NCBI RefSeq assembly: GCF_011058155.1
Contig: NZ_JAALFC010000012.1
Location: 1-64,000 of the forward strand
Source: Litoribacterium kuwaitense
GTDB lineage: Bacteria > Bacillota > Bacilli > Bacillales > DSM-28697
Length of the DNA: 64,000 bases
Reading direction: 5' to 3'
Position numbers and translations under genes: made by a program. Shown here piece by piece: positions 46,521-56,668 of this stretch; position 1 is the first letter of the stretch; each line of letters begins with the position of its first letter. The notes under the pieces were generated by a model. That model had not been told where the DNA came from and did no database searches. It saw only the letters and a list, made by a program, of their open reading frames with translations.

Positions 46521-46858
46521 CTGTTGACAAACGCTTTCACCCGTCGTTGCTCGGATCACTCGTCCACTCATGAACTTGATGTTCTATTCGTGTCCTCACT
46601 CACCTTCGCGCCTAGTCTGACAAGCGTTTTCAACCCAGGATGATGTTCTGTTGACAAACGCTTTCATCCGTCGTTGCTCGGCTCACTCGTCCACTCATGA
46701 ACTTGATGTTCTATTCGTGTCCTCACTCACCTTCGCGCCTAGTCTGACAAGCGTTTTCAAGTCAGGATGATCGTTCTGTTGACAAACGCTCTCATCCCTC
46801 GTTGCTCTTCGAGTGTTTTTGACTCAGTGCCAAAGCGAGTTCAAGTCAGGATGAAGCA
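46521..46858 (+). repeat. 127-bp tandem repeat between icd and mdh
   Basis: Unit 1 begins at 46521 and unit 2 at 46648, with nearly identical sequence (CTGTTGACAAACGCTTTCA, GTCGTTGCTCGG, CTCATGAACTTGATGTTC, CTTCGCGCCTAGTCTGACAA). A third unit starting at 46776 keeps about 32 bases of its front and about 18 of its tail (TTCAAGTCAGGATGA) with the middle lost. Each unit contains the direct half-motifs TGACAAACGCTTTCA and TGACAAGCGTTTTCA. There is no ORF. Related sequence occurs near 4.5 and 19.7 kb. Confidence 0.9.
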
Positions 46859-46888
46859 TTGGCTCGATTCGATTATCCCTCTTAAACT

Positions 46889-46928
46889 GAGTGTAGACAA
46901 AGTCTTTATTATGACTTTGTCTACACTC
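46889..46928. terminator. 16-bp perfect hairpin downstream of icd (family copy 3)
   Basis: GAGTGTAGACAAAGTC and GACTTTGTCTACACTC form a perfect 16-bp stem with an 8-base loop, 40 bases after the icd stop. No T run follows on the minus strand, so a role in mRNA 3'-end protection is as likely as intrinsic termination. Confidence 0.75.
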
Positions 46929-46968
46929 TGAGAGTGACGCCTTTCTCAAAGCGCTAGCTCACTATTTT

Positions 46969-48243
46969 TTACGCACCCATATTTTTGATGAGTGCATCAC
47001 CGAACTCAGAGCATTTTACTTCTGTAGCCCCGTCCATTAAACGAGCAAAGTCGTAAGTAACCACTTTCTCTGCGATTGTTTTTTCCATTGCTTTAATGAT
47101 AAGGTCTGCAGCTTCATTCCACTTCAAGTGTTCAAGCATTAAGACACCAGAAAGAATGACAGAAGATGGGTTGACTTTGTCAAGCCCTGCATATTTTGGT
47201 GCTGTTCCATGTGTTGCTTCAAAAATAGCATGTCCAGATTCATAGTTAATATTTGCTCCTGGAGCAATTCCAATTCCACCTACCTGTGCAGCTAAAGCGT
47301 CGGAAATGTAGTCACCATTTAGGTTCATCGTTGCAACAACATCGAACTCTTTTGGACGAGTCAAGATTTGCTGAAGGAAAATGTCAGCAATTGCATCTTT
47401 AATGATGAGCTTACCTTCTGCTTCTGCTTTGGATTGAGCTTCATCTGCAGCAGCACGGCCTTTTTCTTCAACAATTTTGTCGTACTCAACCCATGTGAAG
47501 ACTTTATCGCCGTACTCTTCCTCAGCCACTTCATAGCCCCAGTTTTTAAAGGAGCCTTCTGTAAACTTCATAATGTTTCCTTTATGAACGAGGGTTACAG
47601 ACTTACGGTTTTCCTTAAGTGCGTATTCAATGGCTGCACGTACGAGACGCTTCGTACCTTCAGCAGAAATAGGCTTAATACCGATACCAGATGTTTCTGG
47701 GAAGCGAATTTTGTTTACGCCCATGTCATCTTTAAGGAAAGCGATGACTTTTTTCACTTCATCTGAGCCTTCCTGATATTCGATCCCTGCGTAAATGTCC
47801 TCAGTATTTTCACGGAAGATCACCATATCTGTATCTTCAGGACGTTTAAGCGGAGAAGGAACTCCTTCAAAATAACGAACTGGACGAAGGCATGTAAACA
47901 GATCGAGCTCTTGACGAAGCGCAACATTCAGTGAACGAATTCCACCACCGATTGGTGTAGTTAAAGGCCCTTTAATCGCGATTTTATAGTCACGGATAAC
48001 ATCAAGTGTTTCACTTGGGAGCCACTCACCAGTTTGGTTGTATGCTTTTTCCCCAGCTAATACTTCTTTCCAAGCGATGCTCTTCTCGCCGTTATATGCT
48101 TTTTCAACAGCAGCTTCGATAACTTTGGAAGCAGAAGCCCAAATGTCTGGACCAGTGCCATCGCCTTCAATATAAGGAATTACAGGTGTGTTAGGTACGT
48201 TGAGTACACCATTATTTTCTGTAATACGTTCTCCCTGAGTCAT
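46969..48243 (-). CDS. icd: Isocitrate dehydrogenase (NADP-type)
   Basis: This enzyme oxidises isocitrate to 2-oxoglutarate. The 424-residue product has [13 protein letters not shown] near the N-terminus, the substrate-binding region [20 protein letters not shown] with the phosphorylatable-type serine and conserved arginines, [25 protein letters not shown], and the metal-binding aspartates in [12 protein letters not shown] and [13 protein letters not shown]. The [15 protein letters not shown] segment fits NADP specificity. It is 37 bases downstream of citZ. Confidence 0.96.
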   Translation of the reverse strand: MTQGERITENNGVLNVPNTPVIPYIEGDGTGPDIWASASKVIEAAVEKAYNGEKSIAWKEVLAGEKAYNQTGEWLPSETLDVIRDYKIAIKGPLTTPIGGGIRSLNVALRQELDLFTCLRPVRYFEGVPSPLKRPEDTDMVIFRENTEDIYAGIEYQEGSDEVKKVIAFLKDDMGVNKIRFPETSGIGIKPISAEGTKRLVRAAIEYALKENRKSVTLVHKGNIMKFTEGSFKNWGYEVAEEEYGDKVFTWVEYDKIVEEKGRAAADEAQSKAEAEGKLIIKDAIADIFLQQILTRPKEFDVVATMNLNGDYISDALAAQVGGIGIAPGANINYESGHAIFEATHGTAPKYAGLDKVNPSSVILSGVLMLEHLKWNEAADLIIKAMEKTIAEKVVTYDFARLMDGATEVKCSEFGDALIKNMGA

Positions 48244-48280
48244 GTGTACATTCCTCCTGAATGATTATTATTTTATTGAA

Positions 48281-49399
48281 TTATCCACGGTCTGCCATTG
48301 GAACAAATGTCTCTTTTACTTTGCCTACATACTCCGCACGAGGACGAATCAAGCGATTATTCTCGTATTGTTCAAGAATGTGCGCAATCCATCCTGACAC
48401 ACGGCTGACAGCAAAAATGGGTGTAAACAAATCGTGGTCAATCCCAAGGCTGTGATAAACAGATGCTGAATAAAAGTCAACATTTGGCGGTAGATTTTTC
48501 TGACCAGTAACAATGTCTTCAATGGTCACAGACATATCATACCATTTTGTCTCACCTGTTACTTTTGTCAACTCACTAGACATTTTCTTTAAGTGCTTCG
48601 CTCTTGGATCACCTGTACGATACACACGATGCCCAAAGCCCATAATCTTTTCTTTATTGTCGAGAGCTTTTTGTATGTACGGCTCTGCATTGTCGACAGT
48701 GCCAATCTCCGACAGCATTCTCATAACGCGTTCATTGGCCCCACCGTGCAAAGGTCCTTTCAATGCACCAATCGCAGATGTAATACCTGAGTACATGTCT
48801 GAGAGCGTCGCAACACACACTCTAGCCGTAAACGTCGATGCGTTCAATTCATGATCCGCATGCAGAACTAAAGCTTTATTAAAGGCTTCAACGCTAATCT
48901 CATCAGGCTCCTTACCTGTCAGCATGTACAAGAAATTTGCAGCAATGCTGAGCTCCATTTTAGGTGCGACAGGTTCTCCGCCATTACGAATTCGGGAAAA
49001 CGCTGTCACGAGCGTAGGCAATTGAGCTTGAAGTCGAATGGCTTTGCGGCGGTTTGCTTCAACAGAGTCATCATCAGCTTCTTTGTCAAGAACACCTAGC
49101 ATTGAAACCGCTGTTCTAAGCGCTGCCATTGGATGGACATGTTGAAGGTCATATGATTTTAAATGGTCTATGACTTCCTCTGGCAACGTAGCATGCTCTG
49201 AAAGCTGTTGCGTAAACGTGTGATACTCTTCCTCTGTCGGTAATTTGCCAAACCATAGCAAATAGACAACTTCCTCGAAAGAAGCGTTTTCGGCTAAGTC
49301 ATCAATGTTATACCCTCTGTATGTAAGGACATCATCAATGATTGAACTGATGGACGATTGTGTCGCCACAACGCCTTCAAGTCCGCGACTGACTGTCAT
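48281..49399 (-). CDS. citZ: Citrate synthase
   Basis: This 372-residue citrate synthase is of the short bacterial type. Active-site motifs include the histidine in GPLHGGANERVM, the GFGHRVYRTGDPRA histidine and arginine, and the aspartate region in NVDFYSASVYHSLGI. The N-terminus (SRGLEGVVATQSSIS ... LTYRGYNIDDLA) is typical of bacilli. It begins the citZ-icd-mdh group, which is catabolite-regulated in B. subtilis; I did not find an unambiguous operator here. Confidence 0.96.
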   Translation of the reverse strand: MTVSRGLEGVVATQSSISSIIDDVLTYRGYNIDDLAENASFEEVVYLLWFGKLPTEEEYHTFTQQLSEHATLPEEVIDHLKSYDLQHVHPMAALRTAVSMLGVLDKEADDDSVEANRRKAIRLQAQLPTLVTAFSRIRNGGEPVAPKMELSIAANFLYMLTGKEPDEISVEAFNKALVLHADHELNASTFTARVCVATLSDMYSGITSAIGALKGPLHGGANERVMRMLSEIGTVDNAEPYIQKALDNKEKIMGFGHRVYRTGDPRAKHLKKMSSELTKVTGETKWYDMSVTIEDIVTGQKNLPPNVDFYSASVYHSLGIDHDLFTPIFAVSRVSGWIAHILEQYENNRLIRPRAEYVGKVKETFVPMADRG

Positions 49400-49526
49400 G
49401 GAATTCTCTCCTTTGCAAAAAAATAATCCCTCTTAAGACCTTCGTCATGTTAAAGCTATGCAATGCATATACGTCTATTATAACGAATCATTGGTCGTTT
49501 GTGAATCGATTGGTTCCGGTGAGCGA

Positions 49527-49997
49527 TCAGCCACCTAATTTTTGCACAAATGAAATAATGATCGCAGCTATACCTGCACCGATCAAAGGGCCGACGGCGA
49601 CTCCGTTGAAAAGAACGACCGCAAGTATAGTGCCGATGACGAGCGCCGCAGTTAGATGAGGGTCATTGCTTAATAAAGAAAGGCCGCTTTTTGCGACAAG
49701 AGCAACAAACACCCCTGCACCAACAGCGATCCAGGCATTCGAGGACTTTGCGGCTTCACCAAGCTGTTTAAAGCCAATCTCTCCTGTCGCAATGGGGACA
49801 AGCACTGCAACCGTAATCACTGTTACACCGATCATTAGCCCTTTATCGTGAAGAAATGCCATTGGCTTTTCCTCGGCTCCGCTCGCTTTTAATGCGGCTA
49901 AAACGAGGACAGCAATATACAGCGTTTTATTTTTTACGATGAGCCCAATCACAAACAATAAAGATAAAAAGATATAGGGGCCTATCGCTGCCATCAT
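49527..49997 (-). CDS. ytwI: DUF441 membrane protein YtwI
   Basis: This protein of about 156 residues has four predicted helices: IGPYIFLSLLFVIGLIVKN, GLMIGVTVITVAVLVPIATG, AWIAVGAGVFVALVAKSGL and the C-terminal VIGTILAVVLFNGVAVGPLIGAGIAAIII (two helices). LIAKSG-like VAKSGLSLL and GVAVGPLIGAG are DUF441 signatures. The function is unknown. The start is chosen at ATG 49997 after AGAGGTG. Confidence 0.87.
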   Translation of the reverse strand: MMAAIGPYIFLSLLFVIGLIVKNKTLYIAVLVLAALKASGAEEKPMAFLHDKGLMIGVTVITVAVLVPIATGEIGFKQLGEAAKSSNAWIAVGAGVFVALVAKSGLSLLSNDPHLTAALVIGTILAVVLFNGVAVGPLIGAGIAAIIISFVQKLGG

Positions 49998-50083
49998 GTG
50001 TTCACCTCTAATCAATCTTACGTCTTAGTCATGTAATTACGCCAATGCAATGTACGCATCACGTGTTAGAAAGGGAGAACTCT

Positions 50084-51193
50084 GTGAATCGAAAAGATAC
50101 ACGTCACTTCTTTATATTCGCACGCGCAATTTTACTTTTTACGACCATAGGGATCATCCTTATTGCAATTTATGGGACACTCCGCTATGCCTACCCTTTT
50201 CTGATCGCATTTTTACTTGCCTGGATCATGAACCCAGCTATCGAATGGCTCAAAAAACGATTGGGCTTTCATCGCTTGACCGCTGTTTTTTTTATCATGG
50301 TTGGCTTTCTCGGTGTGTTAGGATTCCTCCTTTTTGTTACCGTTTCCGAGATGATCTCTGGGACAAGCTATTTAATCTCGGTACTACCGCCACACATCGA
50401 CCGGTTGATTGCCAATGTGAATGACATTATTTTAAACGTATATACGCTCATTGAAGCGCAACTTCATTCATTGAACAACGATCAACAAGATTGGATTGAA
50501 AATCAGCTTGTGCAACTTCTTGACAACATAGGTGAGGCGGTCAAAACCGTCGTGCAAGGTACGCTCGTCCTTATCCCTGGACTGCTTTCCTTCGTGCCGA
50601 ATACAGCAGTCGTCCTTATTTGTATTTTACTAGGAACCTTTTTTATCTCGAAAGATTGGCCACGAGTCACAGGCTGGATAAAGCGCATGTGCCCTCCGCT
50701 ATGGCAACGGAGCTGGTCGTCCATTCTGCAAACCTTTAAACATTCATTTAATGGCTTTATTAAAGCACAGTTCATTCTTGTCAGCATTTCTACCGTAATT
50801 GTCTGGCTTGGTTTAACGTTTTTGAACATCGATTATGCGTTAACGATCGCTTTGCTCATAGGCATGGTAGACCTTTTGCCTTATGCTGGGACAGGGCTCG
50901 TTTTTTTACCGTGGATGATTTATTTGTTCTTTCAAGCCAGATACGAAGCAGTGATAGGTTTAGCTATTTTGTATGGCATTATTATCATTTCAAGACAATT
51001 ACTTGAGCCGAAAATTCTCTCAAGTCAAATTGGCATTCATCCACTGTCGACATTGATTTCAATGTTTGTTTTATTTCAGTGGATCGGAGTTGCAGGCTTA
51101 TTTCTAGGGCCTTTTGTAATAGTTGCTTTTCGCGCTTTACACGAAGCGGGCTTATTTAAAGAGGCATGGAACTATATTACACGCTCGGATTAA
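50084..51193 (+). CDS. ytvI: AI-2E family transporter-like sporulation membrane protein YtvI
   Basis: This polytopic membrane protein (369 residues, about eight helices) belongs to the AI-2E/UPF0118 family. It has FLIAFLLAWIMNPAIEWLKK near the N-terminus and, in the second half, the family motifs DLLPYAGTGLVFLPWMIY, RQLLEPKILSSQIGIHPL and FLGPFVIVAFRALHE. GTG 50084 is six bases after AAAGGGAG. In B. subtilis the counterpart is annotated as a sporulation membrane protein; a transported substrate is not known. It converges on fxsA with a 4-base overlap. Confidence 0.88.
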   Translation: MNRKDTRHFFIFARAILLFTTIGIILIAIYGTLRYAYPFLIAFLLAWIMNPAIEWLKKRLGFHRLTAVFFIMVGFLGVLGFLLFVTVSEMISGTSYLISVLPPHIDRLIANVNDIILNVYTLIEAQLHSLNNDQQDWIENQLVQLLDNIGEAVKTVVQGTLVLIPGLLSFVPNTAVVLICILLGTFFISKDWPRVTGWIKRMCPPLWQRSWSSILQTFKHSFNGFIKAQFILVSISTVIVWLGLTFLNIDYALTIALLIGMVDLLPYAGTGLVFLPWMIYLFFQARYEAVIGLAILYGIIIISRQLLEPKILSSQIGIHPLSTLISMFVLFQWIGVAGLFLGPFVIVAFRALHEAGLFKEAWNYITRSD

Positions 51194-51588
51194 AACCGTC
51201 TAAAGAAAATAAAGTTGCGCTGCAATGCTATGTAAGAAATTAGTTTTTTAATGAGCTGTTTCGGTCCTCGTCGTAAAGGAGGTAAAAGCAAGACAAATCC
51301 GACTGTATCTGTGATAAAGCCCGGTGTCAGTAAAAAAATCCCTCCAACGACAATACACGCACCGTCCAACAATTCTTCAGTTGGGGGAATCCCTTGATTC
51401 GTCTTCATCCGAATGGCTTCCAATACTTTACTTCCTTCTTTCTTTAAAAGCCATGCTCCGATGACGCCCGTCAATAGTATACCGATGACAGTCGGCCAAA
51501 AACCGATCACTCGCCCAAGTAAAATAAACAATATCGTTTCAAGAAGTGGCACAATAATGAATAATAGTAGCCCTTTTTTCAAGCGCAT
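51190..51588 (-). CDS. fxsA: FxsA family membrane protein
   Basis: This 132-residue membrane protein has three or four helices. It has the FxsA signature PLLETILFILLGRVIGFWPTV near the N-terminus, GAWLLKKEGSKVLEAIR, DGACIVVGGIFLLTPGFITDTVG and LLLPPLRRGPKQLI (each in the expected order). E. coli FxsA affects phage exclusion by F plasmids; in bacilli (ytzA) the role is unknown. Confidence 0.9.
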   Translation of the reverse strand: MRLKKGLLLFIIVPLLETILFILLGRVIGFWPTVIGILLTGVIGAWLLKKEGSKVLEAIRMKTNQGIPPTEELLDGACIVVGGIFLLTPGFITDTVGFVLLLPPLRRGPKQLIKKLISYIALQRNFIFFRRF

Positions 51589-51623
51589 TCACTCCTTCTT
51601 TAAAATAAACGACCTATTTATGA

Positions 51624-51653
51624 GAAAAAAAGAGGGCTCTTTTAGTAGCCCTC
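51624..51653 (-). terminator. Hairpin terminator distal to pyk
   Basis: Minus strand AGGGCTACTAAAAGAGCCCT followed by CTTTTTTT. It lies about 200 bases after pyk and before fxsA, so it may act on pyk read-through. Confidence 0.7.
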
Positions 51654-51778
51654 ACAAGCTTGTTGCCAGCCGCTTACGTTCTCCATTAGCTCACTCGTCT
51701 TCACAAAGCGCTGCATTTTGTTGAAACTTTTCAGAACGAGTATTTAGGCGAAAAATGAAAAAACCCCTTCTCATGCAC

Positions 51779-51815
51779 AAGTGGAGACAAAATTTACTAG
51801 GATTTGTCTCCACTT
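51779..51815. terminator. Hairpin downstream of pyk (family copy 4)
   Basis: AAGTGGAGACAAA and TTTGTCTCCACTT form a 13-bp stem, related to the GTGTAGACAAA hairpins after pheT and icd. On the plus strand TTTT follows. Confidence 0.75.
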
Positions 51816-51846
51816 TTAAAGAAGGCTCTACGTATGACTTATCTAT

Positions 51847-53600
51847 TTATAGTACACTTGTATGCCCGCTATAGACGTCTCCATTTTGTGAATCGATCGT
51901 AATTTCTTGTCCATTTTTGATGAGGCTAGTGGCATTATCCACACCAACAATGACTGGAATACCTAGATTGAGACCGACAACAGCTCCATGCGTCGTCAGA
52001 CCACCCTCTTCGGTAATTAACCCTGCACACTTCTCGAGCGCCGGCATCATATCTTTATCTGTCGCCGATGTGACAAGAATGTCACCCTCGTTGACATTTG
52101 CATTAGCCTCTTCTGCATTTTTTGCAACGACTGCGCGGCCAAAAGCAGTACGGCGACCAATACCTGTCCCTTTAAGAAGAATATCTCCAACGACGTGAAC
52201 CTTCATAAGATTTGTATTTCCAGACTCACCAATTGGAACGCCGCCAGTAATAATGATTAAATCTCCGCGCGACACAACCTTAGTCAACAAACTTTTTTGA
52301 ACTGCATTCTCAAGCATTTCATCGATGGAAGATGTATTTTCACCATTGATGGCCTGCACTCCCCACACGAGCGACATACGACGGTTTGTCGCTTCGTTCA
52401 TCGTCACGGCGACAATGGGCGCCTTCGGGCGGTACTTAGAAATCATTTTTGCCGTATAACCACTTTCCGTTGGAGCGACAATCGCGGCAACATCTAGGTT
52501 AAGCGCCGTATGTGCGACCGACTGTCCAATGGCATTTGTAATTGTCTTATTGCTGCTTTTTGACGACTTGTCTAACAGAGATTTGTAGTCAAGCGCTTGT
52601 TCTGCACGCTCGGCAATGTTGGCCATCGTCTGTACAGCGACGACTGGGTAATCACCCGCAGCCGTTTCGCCGGAGAGCATAATGGCGTCAGTGCCGTCAA
52701 GAATGGCATTGGCAACGTCACTCGCTTCGGCGCGTGTTGGACGCGGATTACGCTGCATTGAGTCAAGCATTTGTGTGGCTGTAATGACCGGCTTACCCAT
52801 GCTATTACAAATGCCAATCAACCTTTTCTGAACGTGAGGAACTTCTTCGGCAGGAATTTCAACGCCTAAATCACCCCGAGCCACCATCAAACCATCAGAT
52901 ACTTCAAGGATCTCCTCGATGTTATCGACGCCTTCTTGATTCTCGATTTTAGGAATGATTTGGATCGGTGAGCCACCGTTTTTCTCTAAAAGCTCACGAA
53001 TTTCTAACACATCAGATGCGCGGCGGATAAATGAAGCGGCAATAAAATCAACGCCTTGCTCCACGCCAAAGAGGATGTCGTTCGCATCCTTTTCTGTCAT
53101 GCCCGGTAAATTCACCGATACATTGGGAACGTTAACACCCTTTTTGCTTTTTAATTGACCGCTATTTAATACTTTTGTATAAATATTGCGCTCATCAGCG
53201 GAAACTACTTCAAGCTCAATTAATCCATCATCAAGAAGAATCTTTGACCCTGGATGCACGTCGTTAACAAGTCCATCATATGTGACTGAAATCTTTTCTT
53301 CCGTGCCGGCGACTTCGTCCATTGAAACAATTAAATCTTGTCCCTTTTCCAACTCAACGACTTCCGTCGCCATCGAATGTGTCCGAATTTCTGGCCCTTT
53401 TGTATCTAGAAGAATAGCCACTGTTTTGCCTGTTTCTTGACAGGCTTTACGGATATTTTTAATCCGGTTTCCGTGTTCTTCAAAATCACCGTGGGAAAGT
53501 TGAGTCGAGCAACATTCATCCCTGAGTTCATTAGCTCGACTAGTGTCTCATAATTCTCACTAACTGGGCCTATTGTACAAACAATTTTCGTTTTGCGCAT
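51847..53600 (-). CDS. pyk: Pyruvate kinase, one missing base
   Basis: This enzyme makes pyruvate and ATP in the last step of glycolysis. The 5' frame from ATG 53600 encodes [19 protein letters not shown] ... MNVARLNF. One base restored at about 53493-53498 continues it as [19 protein letters not shown] and [13 protein letters not shown] into the long frame. The corrected product has about 584 residues, as in B. subtilis, including the bacillar C-terminal PEP-utilising-type extension ([35 protein letters not shown]). Active-site segments [23 protein letters not shown] and [19 protein letters not shown] are intact. A sequence error is likely. Confidence 0.95.
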
Positions 53601-53632
53601 AATCTTGTGCCTCCTGTTTCCTGATTCACTTG

Positions 53633-54628
<996 letters not shown>

Positions 54629-54681
54629 TTAAAAGATACCATGAACCTTATAGGCAAACAACGTTCTACATCAAAAATAAT

Positions 54682-55659
54682 TTATTTAACACTAACTGGA
54701 TCTTGATTTTCTAAAACGCGTCCAATCGAAGTGAATTTTTCGTATCTTTGCTCTCTTAATTCCGATGGACTCATCGTTGATAATTCATTTAATCCTTTGC
54801 TTAGCGTTTGCGCGATACGCTTCGACTGCTCATCGACATCCCGATGTGCTCCGCCCTTCACTTCAGAAATGATGTCGTCAAGAATGCCTAACTCCATAGC
54901 ATCAGGGGCAGTAATCTTCATCGATTCGGCTGCTTTTTGTGCGAGTGTAGAATCTTTCCATAAGATCACTGCTGCACTTTCTGGGGCAATGACAGAATAC
55001 CAGGCGTTTTCAAGCATATAGACGCGATTACCTACACCTATCGCTAAAGCCCCTCCACTCGCCCCTTCTCCAATAACGACGACGAGAATAGGCACAGTTA
55101 AACCAGCCATTTCGTAAAGATTTTTAGCAATGGCTTCGCTTTGTCCCCGTTCTTCAGCCGCCTTACCCGGGTAAGCTCCTTTTGTATCTATTAATGTAAT
55201 AATAGGGCGTTGAAACTTTTCTGCTTGTTTCATTAAACGCAAGGCTTTTCGGTAGCCTTCTGGATGGGGCATACCAAAATTACGACGTAAGTTTTCTTTC
55301 GTATCACGCCCGCGCTGCTCCCCAATGACAGTGACAGGCTGCCCTTGAAAACGGGCAATGCCGCTTACGATGGCCGCATCATCTCCATACAGCCGATCGC
55401 CATGAAGCTCCATAAAATCATCAAAAATACGTTCAATATAATCTAAACTTGTCGGACGTTTTTGGTGTCGCGCTAATTGAACACGATGCCAAGGCGTCAT
55501 ATTTCCATAGACGTCATCTTCTACTTTTTTTAACCGCTCTTCTAAGCGCTGAATCTCCTGAGAAAGATCGATGTCTTTTTCACTCGTGAATTTTTTCAGC
55601 TCGTCAATTTTTTCACGTAGCTCTTCTACCGGTTTTTCAAAATCAAGGGTTCCGCTCAT
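54682..55659 (-). CDS. accA: Acetyl-CoA carboxylase carboxyltransferase alpha subunit
   Basis: With AccD it moves the carboxyl group from carboxybiotin to acetyl-CoA, making malonyl-CoA. The 325-residue product has an N-terminal helical region, [45 protein letters not shown], and the crotonase-fold [15 protein letters not shown] and [14 protein letters not shown]. Two ATGs are adjacent; ATG 55659 is better spaced from GGAGG and gives the B. subtilis length. It overlaps or abuts the accD stop. Confidence 0.96.
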   Translation of the reverse strand: MSGTLDFEKPVEELREKIDELKKFTSEKDIDLSQEIQRLEERLKKVEDDVYGNMTPWHRVQLARHQKRPTSLDYIERIFDDFMELHGDRLYGDDAAIVSGIARFQGQPVTVIGEQRGRDTKENLRRNFGMPHPEGYRKALRLMKQAEKFQRPIITLIDTKGAYPGKAAEERGQSEAIAKNLYEMAGLTVPILVVVIGEGASGGALAIGVGNRVYMLENAWYSVIAPESAAVILWKDSTLAQKAAESMKITAPDAMELGILDDIISEVKGGAHRDVDEQSKRIAQTLSKGLNELSTMSPSELREQRYEKFTSIGRVLENQDPVSVK

Positions 55660-55661
55660 CA

Positions 55662-56516
55662 TTACACCTCCGTGTTCGGTTGATGAAAGTCTAAGAGTAA
55701 CGAAAGAGTTTGCTTTAACTCTTTACGATGAATGACCTTATCAAGCTGACCGTGCTCAAGTAGGAATTCAGCCGTTTGAAATTCATCAGGCAACTTCTCA
55801 CGAATCGTTTGTTCAATGATGCGCCTTCCCGCAAAGCCAATGAGAGCACCTGGCTCGGCTAAGTTAAAGTCACCAAGGGAAGCAAAACTTGCCGACACAC
55901 CACCCGTTGTTGGATGAGTCATGACAGAAATGAACAACCCGCCAGCGTCGCTAAATTCTTTGAGCGCGGCACTTGTCTTTGCCATTTGCATAAGGCTTAA
56001 GATCCCCTCTTGCATACGAGCGCCCCCTGAAGCGGTAAAAATAATAAAAGGAAGCCCCTCATTTTTCGCCCGGACAATCCCTTGGGTAATTTTTTCACCG
56101 ACAACAACGCCCATACTCGCAATACGAAAACGGGCATCCATCACAGCGACGACTGCAGGAGTGTCATGAATGGTACCTTTCCCTACGACGACCGCTTCGT
56201 TTAGACTCGTCTTTTTGCGATCGCCCTCTAACTTTTCCTCATAGCCAGGAAAGTCTAATGGGTTTCCAGATGACCAATCCGCCATCCATTCCTCAAATGT
56301 ACCGTCGTCAATGACAAGCTGAATGCGCTCCTCCGCACCCATTTGGTGATGATAACCGCACTCACATACTTTTAAATTTTTTTGTAATTCTTTCGTATAC
56401 ATGATTTTCTTACACATAGGGCACTTATTCATAAGCCCCTCTGGCACATCCGCTTTTGCCTGCTCGGATGGAATGGTCGCGTATCGTTTCTTTTTATTAA
56501 ACATGTTTTTAAGCAT
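55662..56516 (-). CDS. accD: Acetyl-CoA carboxylase carboxyltransferase beta subunit
   Basis: This is the 284-residue partner of AccA, with an N-terminal zinc ribbon and a crotonase fold. The first zinc pair is normal (Cys32-x-x-Cys35 in [10 protein letters not shown]). The second reads [10 protein letters not shown] (Cys51-x-Cys53), one residue shorter than the usual CxxC. The fold is otherwise typical: [58 protein letters not shown] and [16 protein letters not shown]. The reading frame is intact through the deletion, so it is not a frameshift. Confidence 0.95.
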   Translation of the reverse strand: MLKNMFNKKKRYATIPSEQAKADVPEGLMNKCPMCKKIMYTKELQKNLKVCECGYHHQMGAEERIQLVIDDGTFEEWMADWSSGNPLDFPGYEEKLEGDRKKTSLNEAVVVGKGTIHDTPAVVAVMDARFRIASMGVVVGEKITQGIVRAKNEGLPFIIFTASGGARMQEGILSLMQMAKTSAALKEFSDAGGLFISVMTHPTTGGVSASFASLGDFNLAEPGALIGFAGRRIIEQTIREKLPDEFQTAEFLLEHGQLDKVIHRKELKQTLSLLLDFHQPNTEV

Positions 56517-56668
56517 CGAAGGCCTCCCCCTTCAAACAATCATTCACACGCTCGGCTTGTACTATGAAGCTTGCAAGCTTGTAATCGAATGTCAAATCAG
56601 TACTTATTCTATCCATAAGTCTTCGGAAAAAGACTTTACCATTATATCAAAAGAGACTTCGTCTTACA

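Noticed and set aside
46521-46858. CRISPR array
   Set aside because: The repeat units are contiguous 127-bp tandem copies without distinct spacers, and no cas gene is present.
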